Program-made: the position numbers and the translations under genes
The notes under the pieces: model-generated
Told to the model about the DNA's origin: nothing
Databases searched by the model: none
Seen by the model: the letters and a program-made list of their open reading frames with translations, nothing else
In this document: one piece after another, positions 33,456-42,540 of the stretch
Layout of the letters: each line of letters starts with the position of its first letter
How positions within the stretch are numbered: the first letter of the stretch is position 1
Source of the DNA: Deltaproteobacteria bacterium
GTDB taxonomy: Bacteria; Desulfobacterota; Desulfarculia; Adiutricales; Adiutricaceae
Assembly (NCBI GenBank): GCA_031264145.1
Contig: JAISEK010000138.1
Location: forward strand, 38,036-102,035
Direction of reading: 5' to 3'
Length of the DNA stretch: 64,000 nt

Positions 33456-34490
33456 ATGATTGTCAAATTCTGGGGGGTCAGGGGCTCAATCCCGGCACCC
33501 CCCACCCCATCGGCGCTCAAGGAAAGGCTCAAGGCCGCGCTGACCATGGCTTTCGAGGCCAAGCCCGATCCGGCCAGGCTGAACGAGTTCCTTGACGGGC
33601 TGCCGGACAGGCTGGTCTCCACCGTGGGGGGGAACACGCCCTGCCTGGAGATCACCGAGGGCGAGGACATCCTGATCATCGACGCCGGGACCGGCATCAA
33701 CGCCCTGGGGCGTAAGCTGTCCTTCGACAACGTCGATCCGGAGGCCGATCGCATCAGGTACCTGGTCGAGAGCCAGAACCACTACATGCCCGAGGCCAGC
33801 CCCCTTTTCCCCGGCTCCAGGATCCTGCACCTGGACATCCTCCTGACGCACACCCATTGGGACCACATCCAGGGATTCCCCTTCTTCGCGCCCATCTACC
33901 AGGTCGGCAACTCCATGGACATCTACGGCCGGTCGGCCAGCCAGATGAGGGAGGCCCTGAGCCTCCAGCAGTCCTCGCCCCTCCTCTTCCCCATCAGGCT
34001 CGAAGAGGCCGGGGCCACGATAAACTTCCATGACTTCCCCGACGGGGTCCTGTCCCTCGGGCCATTCGAGATTGAGGCCCTGCCCCTGCCCCACCCGGGC
34101 GGCTCCCTGGCCTTCAAGGTCAGGAGCCATGGCCGGACTTTGGTCTTCGCCACCGACTACGAGTTCGTCGCCAACGACCAGTCGGAGAGATCCGAGGCCG
34201 CACTGGCCAAATTCCTTGACCAGGCCGACGTGTTCATCAGCGACACCCAGTACACCTTCCTGGAGAGCATGACCAAGGAGGGCTGGGGCCACTCCAGCCC
34301 CCTGAAGGTGGCCGAGATGGCCCTTAACGCCGGGGTCGGAAAGTTCTTCCTCTTCCACCACGATCCACTTTACAGCGACCTCAAGCTCTACGACATGCTT
34401 GAGAGGACCACCGCCTTCACCCATCTCCTCAACAACGGCCACTCCATGCTGGTGGATCTGGCCATCGAGGGGCGGGAGATAGAGGTCTAG
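33456..34490 (+). CDS. MBL-fold phosphodiesterase-like hydrolase
   Basis: 344 residues. It begins MIVKFWGVRGSIPAPP, the start typical of beta-lactamase-fold phosphodiesterases near RNase Z/PhnP. The metal motif is His132-Thr-His134-Trp-Asp136-His137. Later ligands lie in PHPGGSLAF, ATDYE and FFLFHHDPLYSD, where the histidine pair closes the site. The substrate is unknown; a cyclic nucleotide or RNA phosphodiester is usual. ATG 33456 follows AAGGG. It has its own promoter. A decayed partial copy of its own 3' end follows directly. Confidence 0.85.
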   Translation: MIVKFWGVRGSIPAPPTPSALKERLKAALTMAFEAKPDPARLNEFLDGLPDRLVSTVGGNTPCLEITEGEDILIIDAGTGINALGRKLSFDNVDPEADRIRYLVESQNHYMPEASPLFPGSRILHLDILLTHTHWDHIQGFPFFAPIYQVGNSMDIYGRSASQMREALSLQQSSPLLFPIRLEEAGATINFHDFPDGVLSLGPFEIEALPLPHPGGSLAFKVRSHGRTLVFATDYEFVANDQSERSEAALAKFLDQADVFISDTQYTFLESMTKEGWGHSSPLKVAEMALNAGVGKFFLFHHDPLYSDLKLYDMLERTTAFTHLLNNGHSMLVDLAIEGREIEV

Positions 34491-35336
34491 GGGCCCCTTC
34501 GCCCTTGTCCCTCTCGACTGGCCAGATTCGTCGACCAGGCCGACGTCCCCACCATCGGCGCCCGGCCCTCCTTCCTGGCTGGCAGGGCTGGGGCCACCCC
34601 GGCCCCCGAGGGAGGGCGAGATGGCCCTTCACGCCAGGATCGGGAAGCTCTTCCTCCTCCCCCCGCGATCCCCCCGCACAGCGCCCCCAAGCTCCAAGCC
34701 CATGGCTTCGGCCCGCGACGAGCCGCCGAGGGAAAGGCCCGGCGGACGGCCCGCCTTCTGGTACTTTTTTGCCCGGGCATCAACGTTGCCGGCCCAGTTT
34801 CGCCCCCGACCGCATACCGGCGCTAACGGGCGACCCGCCAAGCGGCGGCGTCTATTGCGGAAATGACGGCCAGCCGCTGCCCCGCCCCATAAGCAGACGT
34901 GGCCCAGCCAGGCCAGCCCAGGGAATCCCCTCCCGTCGTGCCAGGAAAAACGAGGCAGCAGGGCCGGGCGAGTTTGTTTTGCCCCGCAATTGCGTCCCGA
35001 TTAGTTCCCCCAATCCATGGCAACTCGCCGTGATTGCGGGATTTTTTTTTGGGCTCCGCCAGCGGGACGCAGGCGGGGCCCAAAACCCGCGGTATTCCCT
35101 TCCGGCCAGGGATGACTATATTTAACGGGAGACGGGGACGGGTTCGGGGCGATTTCCCATGCCATCCAAGACAACTGACTGTTTTTATTTGATAATTTTG
35201 CAAAAATCGCCAACGGCTGTTGCACAGGGCTTGCCAAATGTGCTATTACAACCCAAGCTTGGCCCGGCCATCGGGCCACGGGCTCCCCCGGGACCGAACC
35301 GAACCGGCCCGGCGCGGAAGACCGGTTAGGACGCGT
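34491..35336. other. Intergenic: partial gene duplicate, then spacer before topA
   Basis: 846 bases without an intact gene. The first 200 hold the duplicate described separately. 34980-35050 has complementary CCCGCAAT/ATTGCGGG segments about 45 bases apart before a T9 run, a possible terminator. 35170-35210 is AT-rich and may hold the topA promoter. Confidence 0.5.
34521..34707 (+). pseudogene. Decayed tandem copy of the 3' part of the upstream MBL gene
   Basis: Bases 34521-34707 align with 34205-34400 of the hydrolase gene. Shared stretches include GACCAGGCCGACGT, GGCTGGGGCCAC and CGAGATGGCCCTT, plus AAG(T/C)TCTTCCTC. Gaps and substitutions break the frame, so the copy is dead. The order of blocks is the same, so it is a direct duplication, not chance. 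Confidence 0.75.
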
Positions 35337-37985
35337 ATGACCAGAAACCTCTTGATCGTCGAATCGCCAGCCAAGGCGAAAACCATCGGCAAATATCTGG
35401 GCCCCGACTTCCAGGTCGTGGCCTCGGTCGGCCACATAAAGGACCTCCCCCCCAGGCGGCTGGGGGTAGACATCGAGAACGACTTCAGCCCCGAGTACGA
35501 GCCCATCGAGGGCAAGCAGAAGGTCATAAGCGATCTCAGGAAGGCGGCCAAGGGCAAGGACGTGGTCTACCTGGGCCCCGACCCGGACCGCGAGGGCGAG
35601 GCCATCGCCTGGCACATAGCCGACAGCCTGGGGCAGGACAAGCATCTCTTCAAGAGGGTCTTGTTCCACGAGCTGACCCCCACGGCCATCAAGGCGGCCA
35701 TAGCCGACCCGGCCGGCCTGTCCCGGACCCGCTTCGACTCCCAGCAGACCCGCAGGATCCTCGACCGGCTGGTGGGCTACCTGATTTCCCCCATCCTGTG
35801 GGACAAGCTCAAGAGGGGCCTCTCGGCCGGACGGGTCCAGTCGGTGGCCCTCCGGATCCTGGTGGACAGGGAAAGGGCCATCCAGGCCTTCGTCCCCGAG
35901 GAGTACTGGACGGTCGCGGCCCTTTTCGAGAGCGGGTCCATCCCGTTCGAGGCCCAGCTCTGCCGGCACGAGGGGGCCAAGATCGAGCCCAGGAACGCCG
36001 AGGAGGCGGACAGGGTCGTCCAGGCCGTCTCCGGGGCCGAGTTTTCCGTGGACGAGGTCGCGGCCAAGGACCGCAGGCGCCAGCCTGGGCCGCCCTTCAC
36101 CACCTCGACCCTGCAGCAGGCGGCCTACAACCGCCTGAGGCTGGATCCGGCCCAGACCATGAAGGTGGCCCAGGAACTCTACGAGGGCGTGGAACTGCCG
36201 GGCGGCACGGTCGGCCTCATAACCTACATGCGCACCGACTCGGTCAGGATTTCCCCGCAGGCCTCGGCCGAGGCCCTGGACCATGTCCGGAAGGCCTTCG
36301 GCCCCGAGTACGCCCCGTCCTCCCCCAACCACTATCGCAACAAGAAGGGGGCCCAGGACGCCCACGAGGCCATCCGGCCGACCTCGGTCGAGAGGACCCC
36401 CGAGAGCCTCAAGGGCCTCATCAGCCCACGTCTCTGGTCCCTCTACGACCTCATCTGGCGCCGCTTCGTGGCCAGCCAGATGACGGCGGCCGTCTACAAG
36501 CAGACCACCGCCGACCTGGGGGCCAGGGGCTACGTCTTCAGGGCCACGGGCTCGGTCCTGGCCTTCAGGGGCTTTCTGGCCGTCTACGGGGCGGACGCCG
36601 ACGAGGAGAGGAAAGTCCTCCCGCCCCTGGCCCAGGGACAGATCCTGGTGGCCAACGAGATAGTGCCCAAGCAGCACTTCACCCAGCCCCCGGCCCGCTT
36701 CAACGAGGCCACCCTGGTCAAGGAACTCGAGGAGCGGGGCATCGGGCGGCCCTCGACCTACGCGGCCATCATCTCCGTGCTACGGGACAAGGAGTACGTC
36801 GAGGGCCGCAAGGGGCAGCTCAGGCCGACCGAGATGGGCCTGACCGTCACCGACCTCCTGGTGGCCTGCTTCCCGGGGATCGTGGACGTGGCCTTCACGG
36901 CCGATCTTGAGGAGGACCTCGACCGGATCGAGGAGGGCGCCGCCGCCTACCTGGACGTCCTCAGGAAGCTCTACCTGCCCCTGGCCGAGAGCCTCTCCAC
37001 GGCCAAGGCCAACATGCCCAACGTCAAGATCGCCGGCATCCCAGTGGGCGTCCCCTGCCCCTCCTGCCACGAGGCCGGCCATATGGCAATCCGCTACGGC
37101 CGCAACGGCTTCTACCTCGCCTGCGGGGCCTGCGGGCAGACGACCGACTTCTCCCGCGACGACCGGGGCGTGCCCAGGCCGGTTGCCCCGGTGACCCTGG
37201 CCGAGGAGGTCTTCTGCGACAAGTGCGGCAAGCCCATGACCGTCAAGAGGAGCCGCTACGGGGCCTTCCTGGCCTGCTCCGGCTACCCGGAGTGCCGCAA
37301 CGCCAAGCCCCTCTCGGTCGACGAGAACGGCGAGACCCAGATAGCGGCCGAGACGCCCCCCGACCTCCCTGAGGGCTTCGACCCCGTCTGCCCCAAATGC
37401 GGCCAGCCCATGGTGGTCAAGAAGGCCAAGCGCGGCAACTGGTTCATCTCCTGCTCGGGCTACCCGAAGTGCCGCAACGCCCAGTCCATGCCCACGGGCC
37501 TCGGGTGCCCCAAGAAGGGCTGCCCCGGCTCGATTGAGGAGAAATACTCCCGCCGCGGCCCGTTCTACGGCTGCTCCGAGTACCCCCGGTGCAACGTCAT
37601 CCTGAAGGGCGTCCCGGTCAAGGAACCCTGCCCCGACTGCGGCGGCCAGTTCCTGGTGGAGTCGAACCGGGGCGACTCCAGGGGCCAAAGGCTCTGCCCC
37701 GACCCCGGGTGCCCCTCCAACGCCCATCTCGCCGAGGGAGCCTCGCCGCCGGCCTGGTACGACGGGAAGAGATACGCCAAGGCCCCCAAGTCGGACGGGG
37801 ACGCCGGCCGAAACGACCTCTCGCTCAAGGCCAAGGCCAAGCCCACCAAGGCAGCCACGGCCAAGCCCAGGCCCAAAAGGGCCTCCCCGTCCGTCCCCAG
37901 GGCCAAGAAGGAAGCCCTCCCGGGAGAGCCTCCCAGGCCCAGGGGACGGAAGGCCGTCCCGGCCGCCGCCGACCTGCCCGCCTGA
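35337..37985 (+). CDS. topA: DNA topoisomerase I
   Basis: 882 residues. The TOPRIM domain has LIVESPAKAKTI and DPDREGEAIAWH; the active tyrosine is Tyr297 in TYMRTDSVR; RFDSQQTRRILDRLVGY and GIGRPSTYA are also diagnostic. The C-terminus holds about five zinc-ribbon modules (CPSCHE..., CDKCGKP...CSGYPEC, CPKCGQP...CSGYPKC, CPKKGCP...CSEYPRC, CPDCGG...), then a Lys/Pro/Ala tail. It relaxes negative supercoils. ATG 35337 follows AGGA by 6 bases; an earlier in-frame ATG lacks a site. Confidence 0.97.
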   Translation: MTRNLLIVESPAKAKTIGKYLGPDFQVVASVGHIKDLPPRRLGVDIENDFSPEYEPIEGKQKVISDLRKAAKGKDVVYLGPDPDREGEAIAWHIADSLGQDKHLFKRVLFHELTPTAIKAAIADPAGLSRTRFDSQQTRRILDRLVGYLISPILWDKLKRGLSAGRVQSVALRILVDRERAIQAFVPEEYWTVAALFESGSIPFEAQLCRHEGAKIEPRNAEEADRVVQAVSGAEFSVDEVAAKDRRRQPGPPFTTSTLQQAAYNRLRLDPAQTMKVAQELYEGVELPGGTVGLITYMRTDSVRISPQASAEALDHVRKAFGPEYAPSSPNHYRNKKGAQDAHEAIRPTSVERTPESLKGLISPRLWSLYDLIWRRFVASQMTAAVYKQTTADLGARGYVFRATGSVLAFRGFLAVYGADADEERKVLPPLAQGQILVANEIVPKQHFTQPPARFNEATLVKELEERGIGRPSTYAAIISVLRDKEYVEGRKGQLRPTEMGLTVTDLLVACFPGIVDVAFTADLEEDLDRIEEGAAAYLDVLRKLYLPLAESLSTAKANMPNVKIAGIPVGVPCPSCHEAGHMAIRYGRNGFYLACGACGQTTDFSRDDRGVPRPVAPVTLAEEVFCDKCGKPMTVKRSRYGAFLACSGYPECRNAKPLSVDENGETQIAAETPPDLPEGFDPVCPKCGQPMVVKKAKRGNWFISCSGYPKCRNAQSMPTGLGCPKKGCPGSIEEKYSRRGPFYGCSEYPRCNVILKGVPVKEPCPDCGGQFLVESNRGDSRGQRLCPDPGCPSNAHLAEGASPPAWYDGKRYAKAPKSDGDAGRNDLSLKAKAKPTKAATAKPRPKRASPSVPRAKKEALPGEPPRPRGRKAVPAAADLPA

Positions 37986-38009
37986 ACCCGCCTGGCCCGG
38001 GTCCCCTCC

Positions 38010-38049
38010 CGCCCCCCAGGGCCCGCCGGCTGGCGGGCCCTGGGGGGCG
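38010..38049. terminator. Perfect 18-bp hairpin after topA
   Basis: CGCCCCCCAGGGCCCGCC, loop GGCT, and the exact complement. There is no T-run, so it may be a Rho-type or mRNA-end stem rather than a classic terminator. It sits 24 bases after the topA stop and 1 base before the next -35. Confidence 0.65.
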
Positions 38050-38050
38050 G

Positions 38051-38080
38051 TTGATCGTCGGCCCCGAAAATAGCTATAAT
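38051..38080 (+). promoter_or_regulatory. Promoter of the HIT gene
   Basis: TTGATC (38051-38056), 18-base spacer, TATAAT (38075-38080). It directly abuts the topA end hairpin. Confidence 0.6.
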
Positions 38081-38215
38081 GCTCCATGGAGACAGTACTT
38101 TCGGCCTGGGCCGGCCTCGTCCGGATCGTCGCGACCCATCCTTACCCTCCCTCCATGCCCAAACAGGCCTTTTTCCCCTGACCCCGGGCCAGGCGGGTTT
38201 TTTTTGGTGAACCCC

Positions 38216-38623
38216 ATGTCCAAATGCGTGTTCTGCGAGATAGCCAATGGCCGGATTCCCTCTATTCGCGTCTACGAGGACGATGACTTCCTGGTCTTCA
38301 TGGACATCAACCCGGTCACCGACGGCCATTGCCTCCTGGTCACCAGGAACCATTACCCGACCATGGCCGAGGTCCCGGACGCCATCCTGGCCAAGGCCCT
38401 GCCCCTGGCCAAGGCCCTGGCCCAGGCGGCCATGCTGGGCGTCGGGGCGGAGGGCTTCAACGTCATCTGCAACAACGGCTCCGTCTCCGGCCAGCTGGTC
38501 GACCACTGGCACCTCCACGTCATCCCCCGCCGGGACAAGGCCGAGCTGCCCCTCAGGCAGGGCGACCCGGCCGATCTGACCAAGCTCCCCTTCGTGGCCG
38601 ACGCCATCAGGTCGAACCTCTAG
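38216..38623 (+). CDS. HIT-family nucleotide hydrolase
   Basis: 135 residues. The N-terminal zinc-like CVFCEIANGRIP and the histidine triad HWHLHVIPR define the HIT family (HINT/Fhit-like, purine nucleoside phosphoramidase or Ap4A hydrolase). The central FMDINPVTDGHCLLVTRNH is typical. The substrate range is broad in this family. ATG 38216 follows GGTGA by 5 bases. A terminator-like T-run stands just upstream. Confidence 0.92.
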   Translation: MSKCVFCEIANGRIPSIRVYEDDDFLVFMDINPVTDGHCLLVTRNHYPTMAEVPDAILAKALPLAKALAQAAMLGVGAEGFNVICNNGSVSGQLVDHWHLHVIPRRDKAELPLRQGDPADLTKLPFVADAIRSNL

Positions 38624-38900
38624 GGGCCCCTGGGCATCTCTGGCCGCTCTTTGGCCGCCAATCGACGCGAAAAGGCGAAAATGGGCCCCATCTTGTGGCC
38701 GTGAATCTGGCCATGGGTTCACGGCAGCATCCGATTGGCCACCGTGTCCTGGAAAGAGCCGGGCCAATTCCCCGCCCCAAGGGCCCAGGGGACCGACGTT
38801 CCCCGGCCACTGTGGGCGCATGATTTGTCCCTGGCCGCGGATCGAGGGCCTTTTGTCCTCCTTTCCAGGGGAAGTCGGGCCCGCCGGGCCAAAAAAGATT
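38624..38900. other. Spacer between the HIT gene and the motA promoter
   Basis: About 280 bases with no gene; open frames on both strands lack starts and motifs. Confidence 0.4.
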
Positions 38901-38927
38901 TAACTCGCGATCACTTTCGGCCGATCA
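38901..38927 (+). promoter_or_regulatory. Sigma-28 (FliA)-type promoter of motAB
   Basis: TAAC (38901-38904), 15 bases, GCCGATCA (38920-38927). The FliA consensus is TAAA-N15-GCCGATAA; this differs at one base in each half. It lies 117 bases before the motA start, and motAB is FliA-controlled in other bacteria. Confidence 0.6.
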
Positions 38928-39043
38928 GAGTAACAGGCCGGGAATGCCGTTTTCCGGCCGGTGGACCGACGAACGCCTGTCCGGCCCTTCCTCCTGGCCG
39001 AAGGGCCAACCGGTCCAATCTAGGTTTCCCCGGGAGTTTGCCT

Positions 39044-39898
39044 ATGCCTCCAGTAGGAATAATAGTGGTCATCGGGTGCGTCATCGCCGGCTACATGATG
39101 CACCACGGGGTGCTGGGGCTACTGTGGCAGCCTAACGAGGTCATCATCATCTGCGGGGCGGCCTTCGGCTCGTTCCTGATCGCCAACCCCATGTCCCTCA
39201 TCAAGGACACCTTCAGGTCGCTGCCCAAGATCATCCTGGGCAAGGAGGTCAAGAAGGACCAGTTCGTCGATCTGCTGCTCCTGCTGTACGAGTTCCTGTC
39301 CATCGCCCGCCGCGAGGGCATGCTGGCCCTCGAGGAACACGCCAACAAGCCCGATTCCTCGGCCATCTTCGGCAAATACCCGTCCATCAAGAACAACCAC
39401 CATCTCAAGGACTTTCTGGCCGACAACCTCAAGGTCTTCGTCAGCGGCAACATCGAGCCCACCGAGTTCGAGAACCTCATGGACATAGACACCGAGACCC
39501 ACGAGCACCACGGCACCCTCATCCCCTCGGCCCTGACGACGGTCTCCGACTCCCTCCCGGGCCTGGGCATCGTGGCCGCCGTCCTGGGCATAATAACCAC
39601 CATGGGCCTGATGAACGAGCCGCCGGCCGTCCTGGGGGCCTCGGTCGGGGCCGCCCTCTGCGGGACCTTCCTGGGCCTCCTGCTGAGCTACGGCTACATG
39701 GCCCCCATGGCCAAGACCCTGGAGAACCAGGCCCACGACTTCGACAACATCCTCAAGGTGGCCAAGGCCGTCCTGGTGGCCTTCTCCAAGGGCCTGCCGC
39801 CGGTCATGGCCGTCGAGTTCGCCCGCCGGGCCATCCCCAGCACCTGCCGCCCGACCTACGAGGAGATGGAGGAGCTGCTGAAGTCGGTCAAGAAATAG
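39044..39898 (+). CDS. motA: Flagellar motor stator protein MotA
   Basis: 284 residues with four predicted helices: IIVVIGCVIAGYMM, an early helix near EVIIICGAAFGSFLI, and two late helices with GLGIVAAVLGIITTMG and GASVGAALCGTFLGLLLSYGYMAPMA. The cytoplasmic loop carries conserved charges (ARREGMLALEEH). It forms the ion channel of the flagellar stator with MotB. GGGAG precedes ATG 39044. motB follows after 22 bases. Confidence 0.95.
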   Translation: MPPVGIIVVIGCVIAGYMMHHGVLGLLWQPNEVIIICGAAFGSFLIANPMSLIKDTFRSLPKIILGKEVKKDQFVDLLLLLYEFLSIARREGMLALEEHANKPDSSAIFGKYPSIKNNHHLKDFLADNLKVFVSGNIEPTEFENLMDIDTETHEHHGTLIPSALTTVSDSLPGLGIVAAVLGIITTMGLMNEPPAVLGASVGAALCGTFLGLLLSYGYMAPMAKTLENQAHDFDNILKVAKAVLVAFSKGLPPVMAVEFARRAIPSTCRPTYEEMEELLKSVKK

Positions 39899-39920
39899 AC
39901 CCCCGGGACGCAAGGCCAAC

Positions 39921-41216
39921 ATGAGCGCGGACAAGAAGAACCCACCCCTGATCAAGAAGATCATCAAGAAGGGCCACGGCGGCCACCACGGCGGCAGCTG
40001 GAAGGTGGCCTACGCCGACTTCGTGACGGCCATGATGGCCTTCTTCCTGGTCATGTGGCTCCTGGCCATCTCGTCCGAGCAGGGCAAGGCCGCCCTGGCC
40101 GAGTACTACAACGAGCTGTCCCTGACCGACGCCATCTTCAACGGGGGCATGCCCTCGGCCTTCGACCCCAGCTCGCAGCCGGGCATCCTCACCGGCGGCT
40201 GCTTCGAGCTCAAGCAGATGGGCCAGCAGCTGGAGGAGAGGGAGAAGGCCGTCTCCGAGCGGGAGAAGGCCCTCGCCGGCGACGAGGGCGGCGGCGACGA
40301 CCGCCCCGAACTGGGGGCCACCAGCCCGACCGACCGGCCCCAGGACCCGAACCTGACCGATCTCCCGGCGGGGGTCGAGGGCGGCGAGGGCTCCACCGAG
40401 AAGGGCGTCGCCCCGGGCGAGGGCATCGAGGCCAACGCCGACGCCCCCGGCGTCGGCCCGGGCTACCGGCCCATGCCGGCCATCCCAGGCCTGGGCGAGG
40501 GGACCGCCGAGCAGGCCCGCCAGGCCAAGGCCAGGCTGGCCGGCGACCTCACGGCGGCCGTGACCGAGAGCCTGGGGGGGGCCGGCCTGGAGGGCCAGTT
40601 CATGGTCGAGGACGTGCAGGGGGGCCTCAAGATCCAGCTCCTGGACAAGGAGGGCCGGCCCATGTTCGTCTCCGGGCAGCCCCGCCTGACCCCCCTGGCC
40701 CAGCTCATCCTGACGACGGTGGCCGAGCGGCTGGCCACCATCCCCAACAAGATAGCCATCGAGGGCCATACCGACGCCGTGGCCACCATAAGCCAGGAAC
40801 TGACCAACTGGGAGCTCTCCACGGCCAGGGCCTCGGCCGCCCGCCGCTTCCTGTCCCGGCACGGGATAGACGACGGCCGCCTGACCATGGTCGCCGGCTA
40901 CTCCTCGACCCAGCCCCTGCCAGGCACCAACCCCACCGACCCGGTCAACCGCCGGGTGGCCATCATGGTCTGGGACGAGCCGTCCAAGGCCGCCGAGGCC
41001 CCCCCGGCGGCGCCCCCCGAGGCCGGGCCCCCGGCCGCCGGCGGCGGCCCCTCCCAGCCCGCGAGACCGCCGCAGCCCATCAGGCCCAGTCCCCCGCAGC
41101 CCATCGAGCGGCCCTCCCAGGAGACCCTGGAGCAGATGCTCCTGGACGAGACCCTGCGGCGGGCGGCCACCCCGGACACCAGCACCTCCGGCCCGCCCGT
41201 CCCTGACCAGCGGTAA
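39921..41216 (+). CDS. motB: Flagellar motor stator protein MotB with long Pro-rich C-tail
   Basis: 431 residues. The N-terminal helix contains YADFVTAMMAFFLVMWLLA with the essential proton-site Asp, preceded by a Lys/Gly/His-rich stretch. A low-complexity linker follows (GGGDDRPELG...PGVGPG). The OmpA-like peptidoglycan-binding domain has IEGHTDA, NWELSTARASAARRFL and NPTDPVNRRVAIMVW. The last 75 residues are a Pro/Ala/Gly-rich extension not usual in MotB. It anchors MotA to the cell wall. Confidence 0.93.
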   Translation: MSADKKNPPLIKKIIKKGHGGHHGGSWKVAYADFVTAMMAFFLVMWLLAISSEQGKAALAEYYNELSLTDAIFNGGMPSAFDPSSQPGILTGGCFELKQMGQQLEEREKAVSEREKALAGDEGGGDDRPELGATSPTDRPQDPNLTDLPAGVEGGEGSTEKGVAPGEGIEANADAPGVGPGYRPMPAIPGLGEGTAEQARQAKARLAGDLTAAVTESLGGAGLEGQFMVEDVQGGLKIQLLDKEGRPMFVSGQPRLTPLAQLILTTVAERLATIPNKIAIEGHTDAVATISQELTNWELSTARASAARRFLSRHGIDDGRLTMVAGYSSTQPLPGTNPTDPVNRRVAIMVWDEPSKAAEAPPAAPPEAGPPAAGGGPSQPARPPQPIRPSPPQPIERPSQETLEQMLLDETLRRAATPDTSTSGPPVPDQR

Positions 41217-41572
41217 CCCCGGCGAGGGTTCCGGGTGGGCCTTCGCTGAAGCCATCCCCCAATCATTCGCGCATAGTCCGCCCGCCCCTGCCCTGGCCAG
41301 CCGGCGGCAGGCCCCGGTTTTCCCCGCCCCGGCCCCCCCTGCCTTGGTGGGATGGCCTGGCCTGGCGCCCAGGGGCGCGATCTCCCGGCCCGTCAGGTAA
41401 GAGACGCTGGACATTATCAAAATCATGGGGTAGAATGGATAACGAATATAGCCGGGACGGGGCCATGCCCCAGTGGCCCTAAACCTTGATGAAAACCGCC
41501 AAGCGAACGGTCCCCGGGAGCGTCTTCCGGGGACGGAAGCCGTGGCTTACGCCAAATCCGAGGCGAATAAAA

Positions 41573-42499
41573 ATGCGTTTGGTAACGAGATCAGACTTCG
41601 ACGGCCTGGCCTGCGGCGCGCTCCTCAAGGAGGCCGGCCTGATAGACAGCTACCAGTTCGTCCATCCCAAGGACATCCAGGACGGGCTAGTCCCGATCGG
41701 CGCCAACGACATCCTGGCCAACGTGCCCTACGCCAACGGCGTGGGCATGTGGTTCGACCACCACACCAGCGAGGGCGAGCGCCTGGGCTCCATCTCCTAC
41801 CGGGGCATGTCCCGGGTCGCCCCCTCCTGCGCCAGGGTCATCTACGACTTCCTGGGCGGGCCCTCCCGCTACTCCTCGCACTGGGACAACATGATGGCCG
41901 CCGTCGACAAGGTCGACAGCGCCAAGCTGACCGTCAGCGAGATAGAGTACCCCACCGGCTGGATACTCATCGGCTTCCTGATGGATCCCCGCACAGGCCT
42001 GGGCCGCTTCCGCAACTTTCGGATCTCCAACTACAACCTGATGGAGAACATGATGGAGATGTGCCGGACCATGACGGCCGAGCAGATCCTCAGCGATCCC
42101 GACGTCAAGGAGAGGAGCGATCTGTACTTCAGCCAGGCCAACTTCTACGTGAACATGCTCAGGAGCTGCTCCAGGCTGGTGGGCCAGGTCCTGATAATAG
42201 ATCTCCGGGACCAGGCCATCATCTACCCCGGCAACCGCTTTCTGCCCTACACCATGTTCCCGGAGTGCAAGGTCAGCATCCACGTCACCTGGGGCCGGGA
42301 GGCCAACAACGTGGCCCTGGCCATGGGCAACAGCATCCTCAACCGCGACAGCCAGGCCAACCTGGGCTCCATCGCCCTCCACTTCGGCGGCGGCGGCCAC
42401 GAGTCGGTGGCCACCTGCCAGGTCGACAACTCGGCCATCGACAAGACCCTGGACACGATCGTCTCCTTCATCCACGAGGAAAACGGCTTCTCCGGCTGA
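41573..42499 (+). CDS. DHH-family phosphoesterase-like protein
   Basis: 308 residues. It starts MRLVTRSDFDGLACG, the DxDG-type first metal motif of the DHH superfamily, with FDHHTSE as the DHH motif and a C-terminal GGGGHESVATC glycine loop as in DHHA1 domains. Members cleave oligonucleotides, cyclic dinucleotides or polyphosphate. The exact substrate is unclear. ATG 41573 with AGGCGA upstream is chosen over an in-frame ATG at 41486. It is followed by a GC-rich terminator. Confidence 0.82.
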   Translation: MRLVTRSDFDGLACGALLKEAGLIDSYQFVHPKDIQDGLVPIGANDILANVPYANGVGMWFDHHTSEGERLGSISYRGMSRVAPSCARVIYDFLGGPSRYSSHWDNMMAAVDKVDSAKLTVSEIEYPTGWILIGFLMDPRTGLGRFRNFRISNYNLMENMMEMCRTMTAEQILSDPDVKERSDLYFSQANFYVNMLRSCSRLVGQVLIIDLRDQAIIYPGNRFLPYTMFPECKVSIHVTWGREANNVALAMGNSILNRDSQANLGSIALHFGGGGHESVATCQVDNSAIDKTLDTIVSFIHEENGFSG

Positions 42500-42511
42500 C
42501 CCTGGTCCCCC

Positions 42512-42540
42512 GGCCCCCGGCCCACGGGGCGGGGGCCTTT
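42512..42540 (+). terminator. Terminator after the DHH gene
   Basis: GGCCCCCG, 10-base loop, CGGGGGCC, then TTT. It follows the stop codon by 12 bases. Confidence 0.6.
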
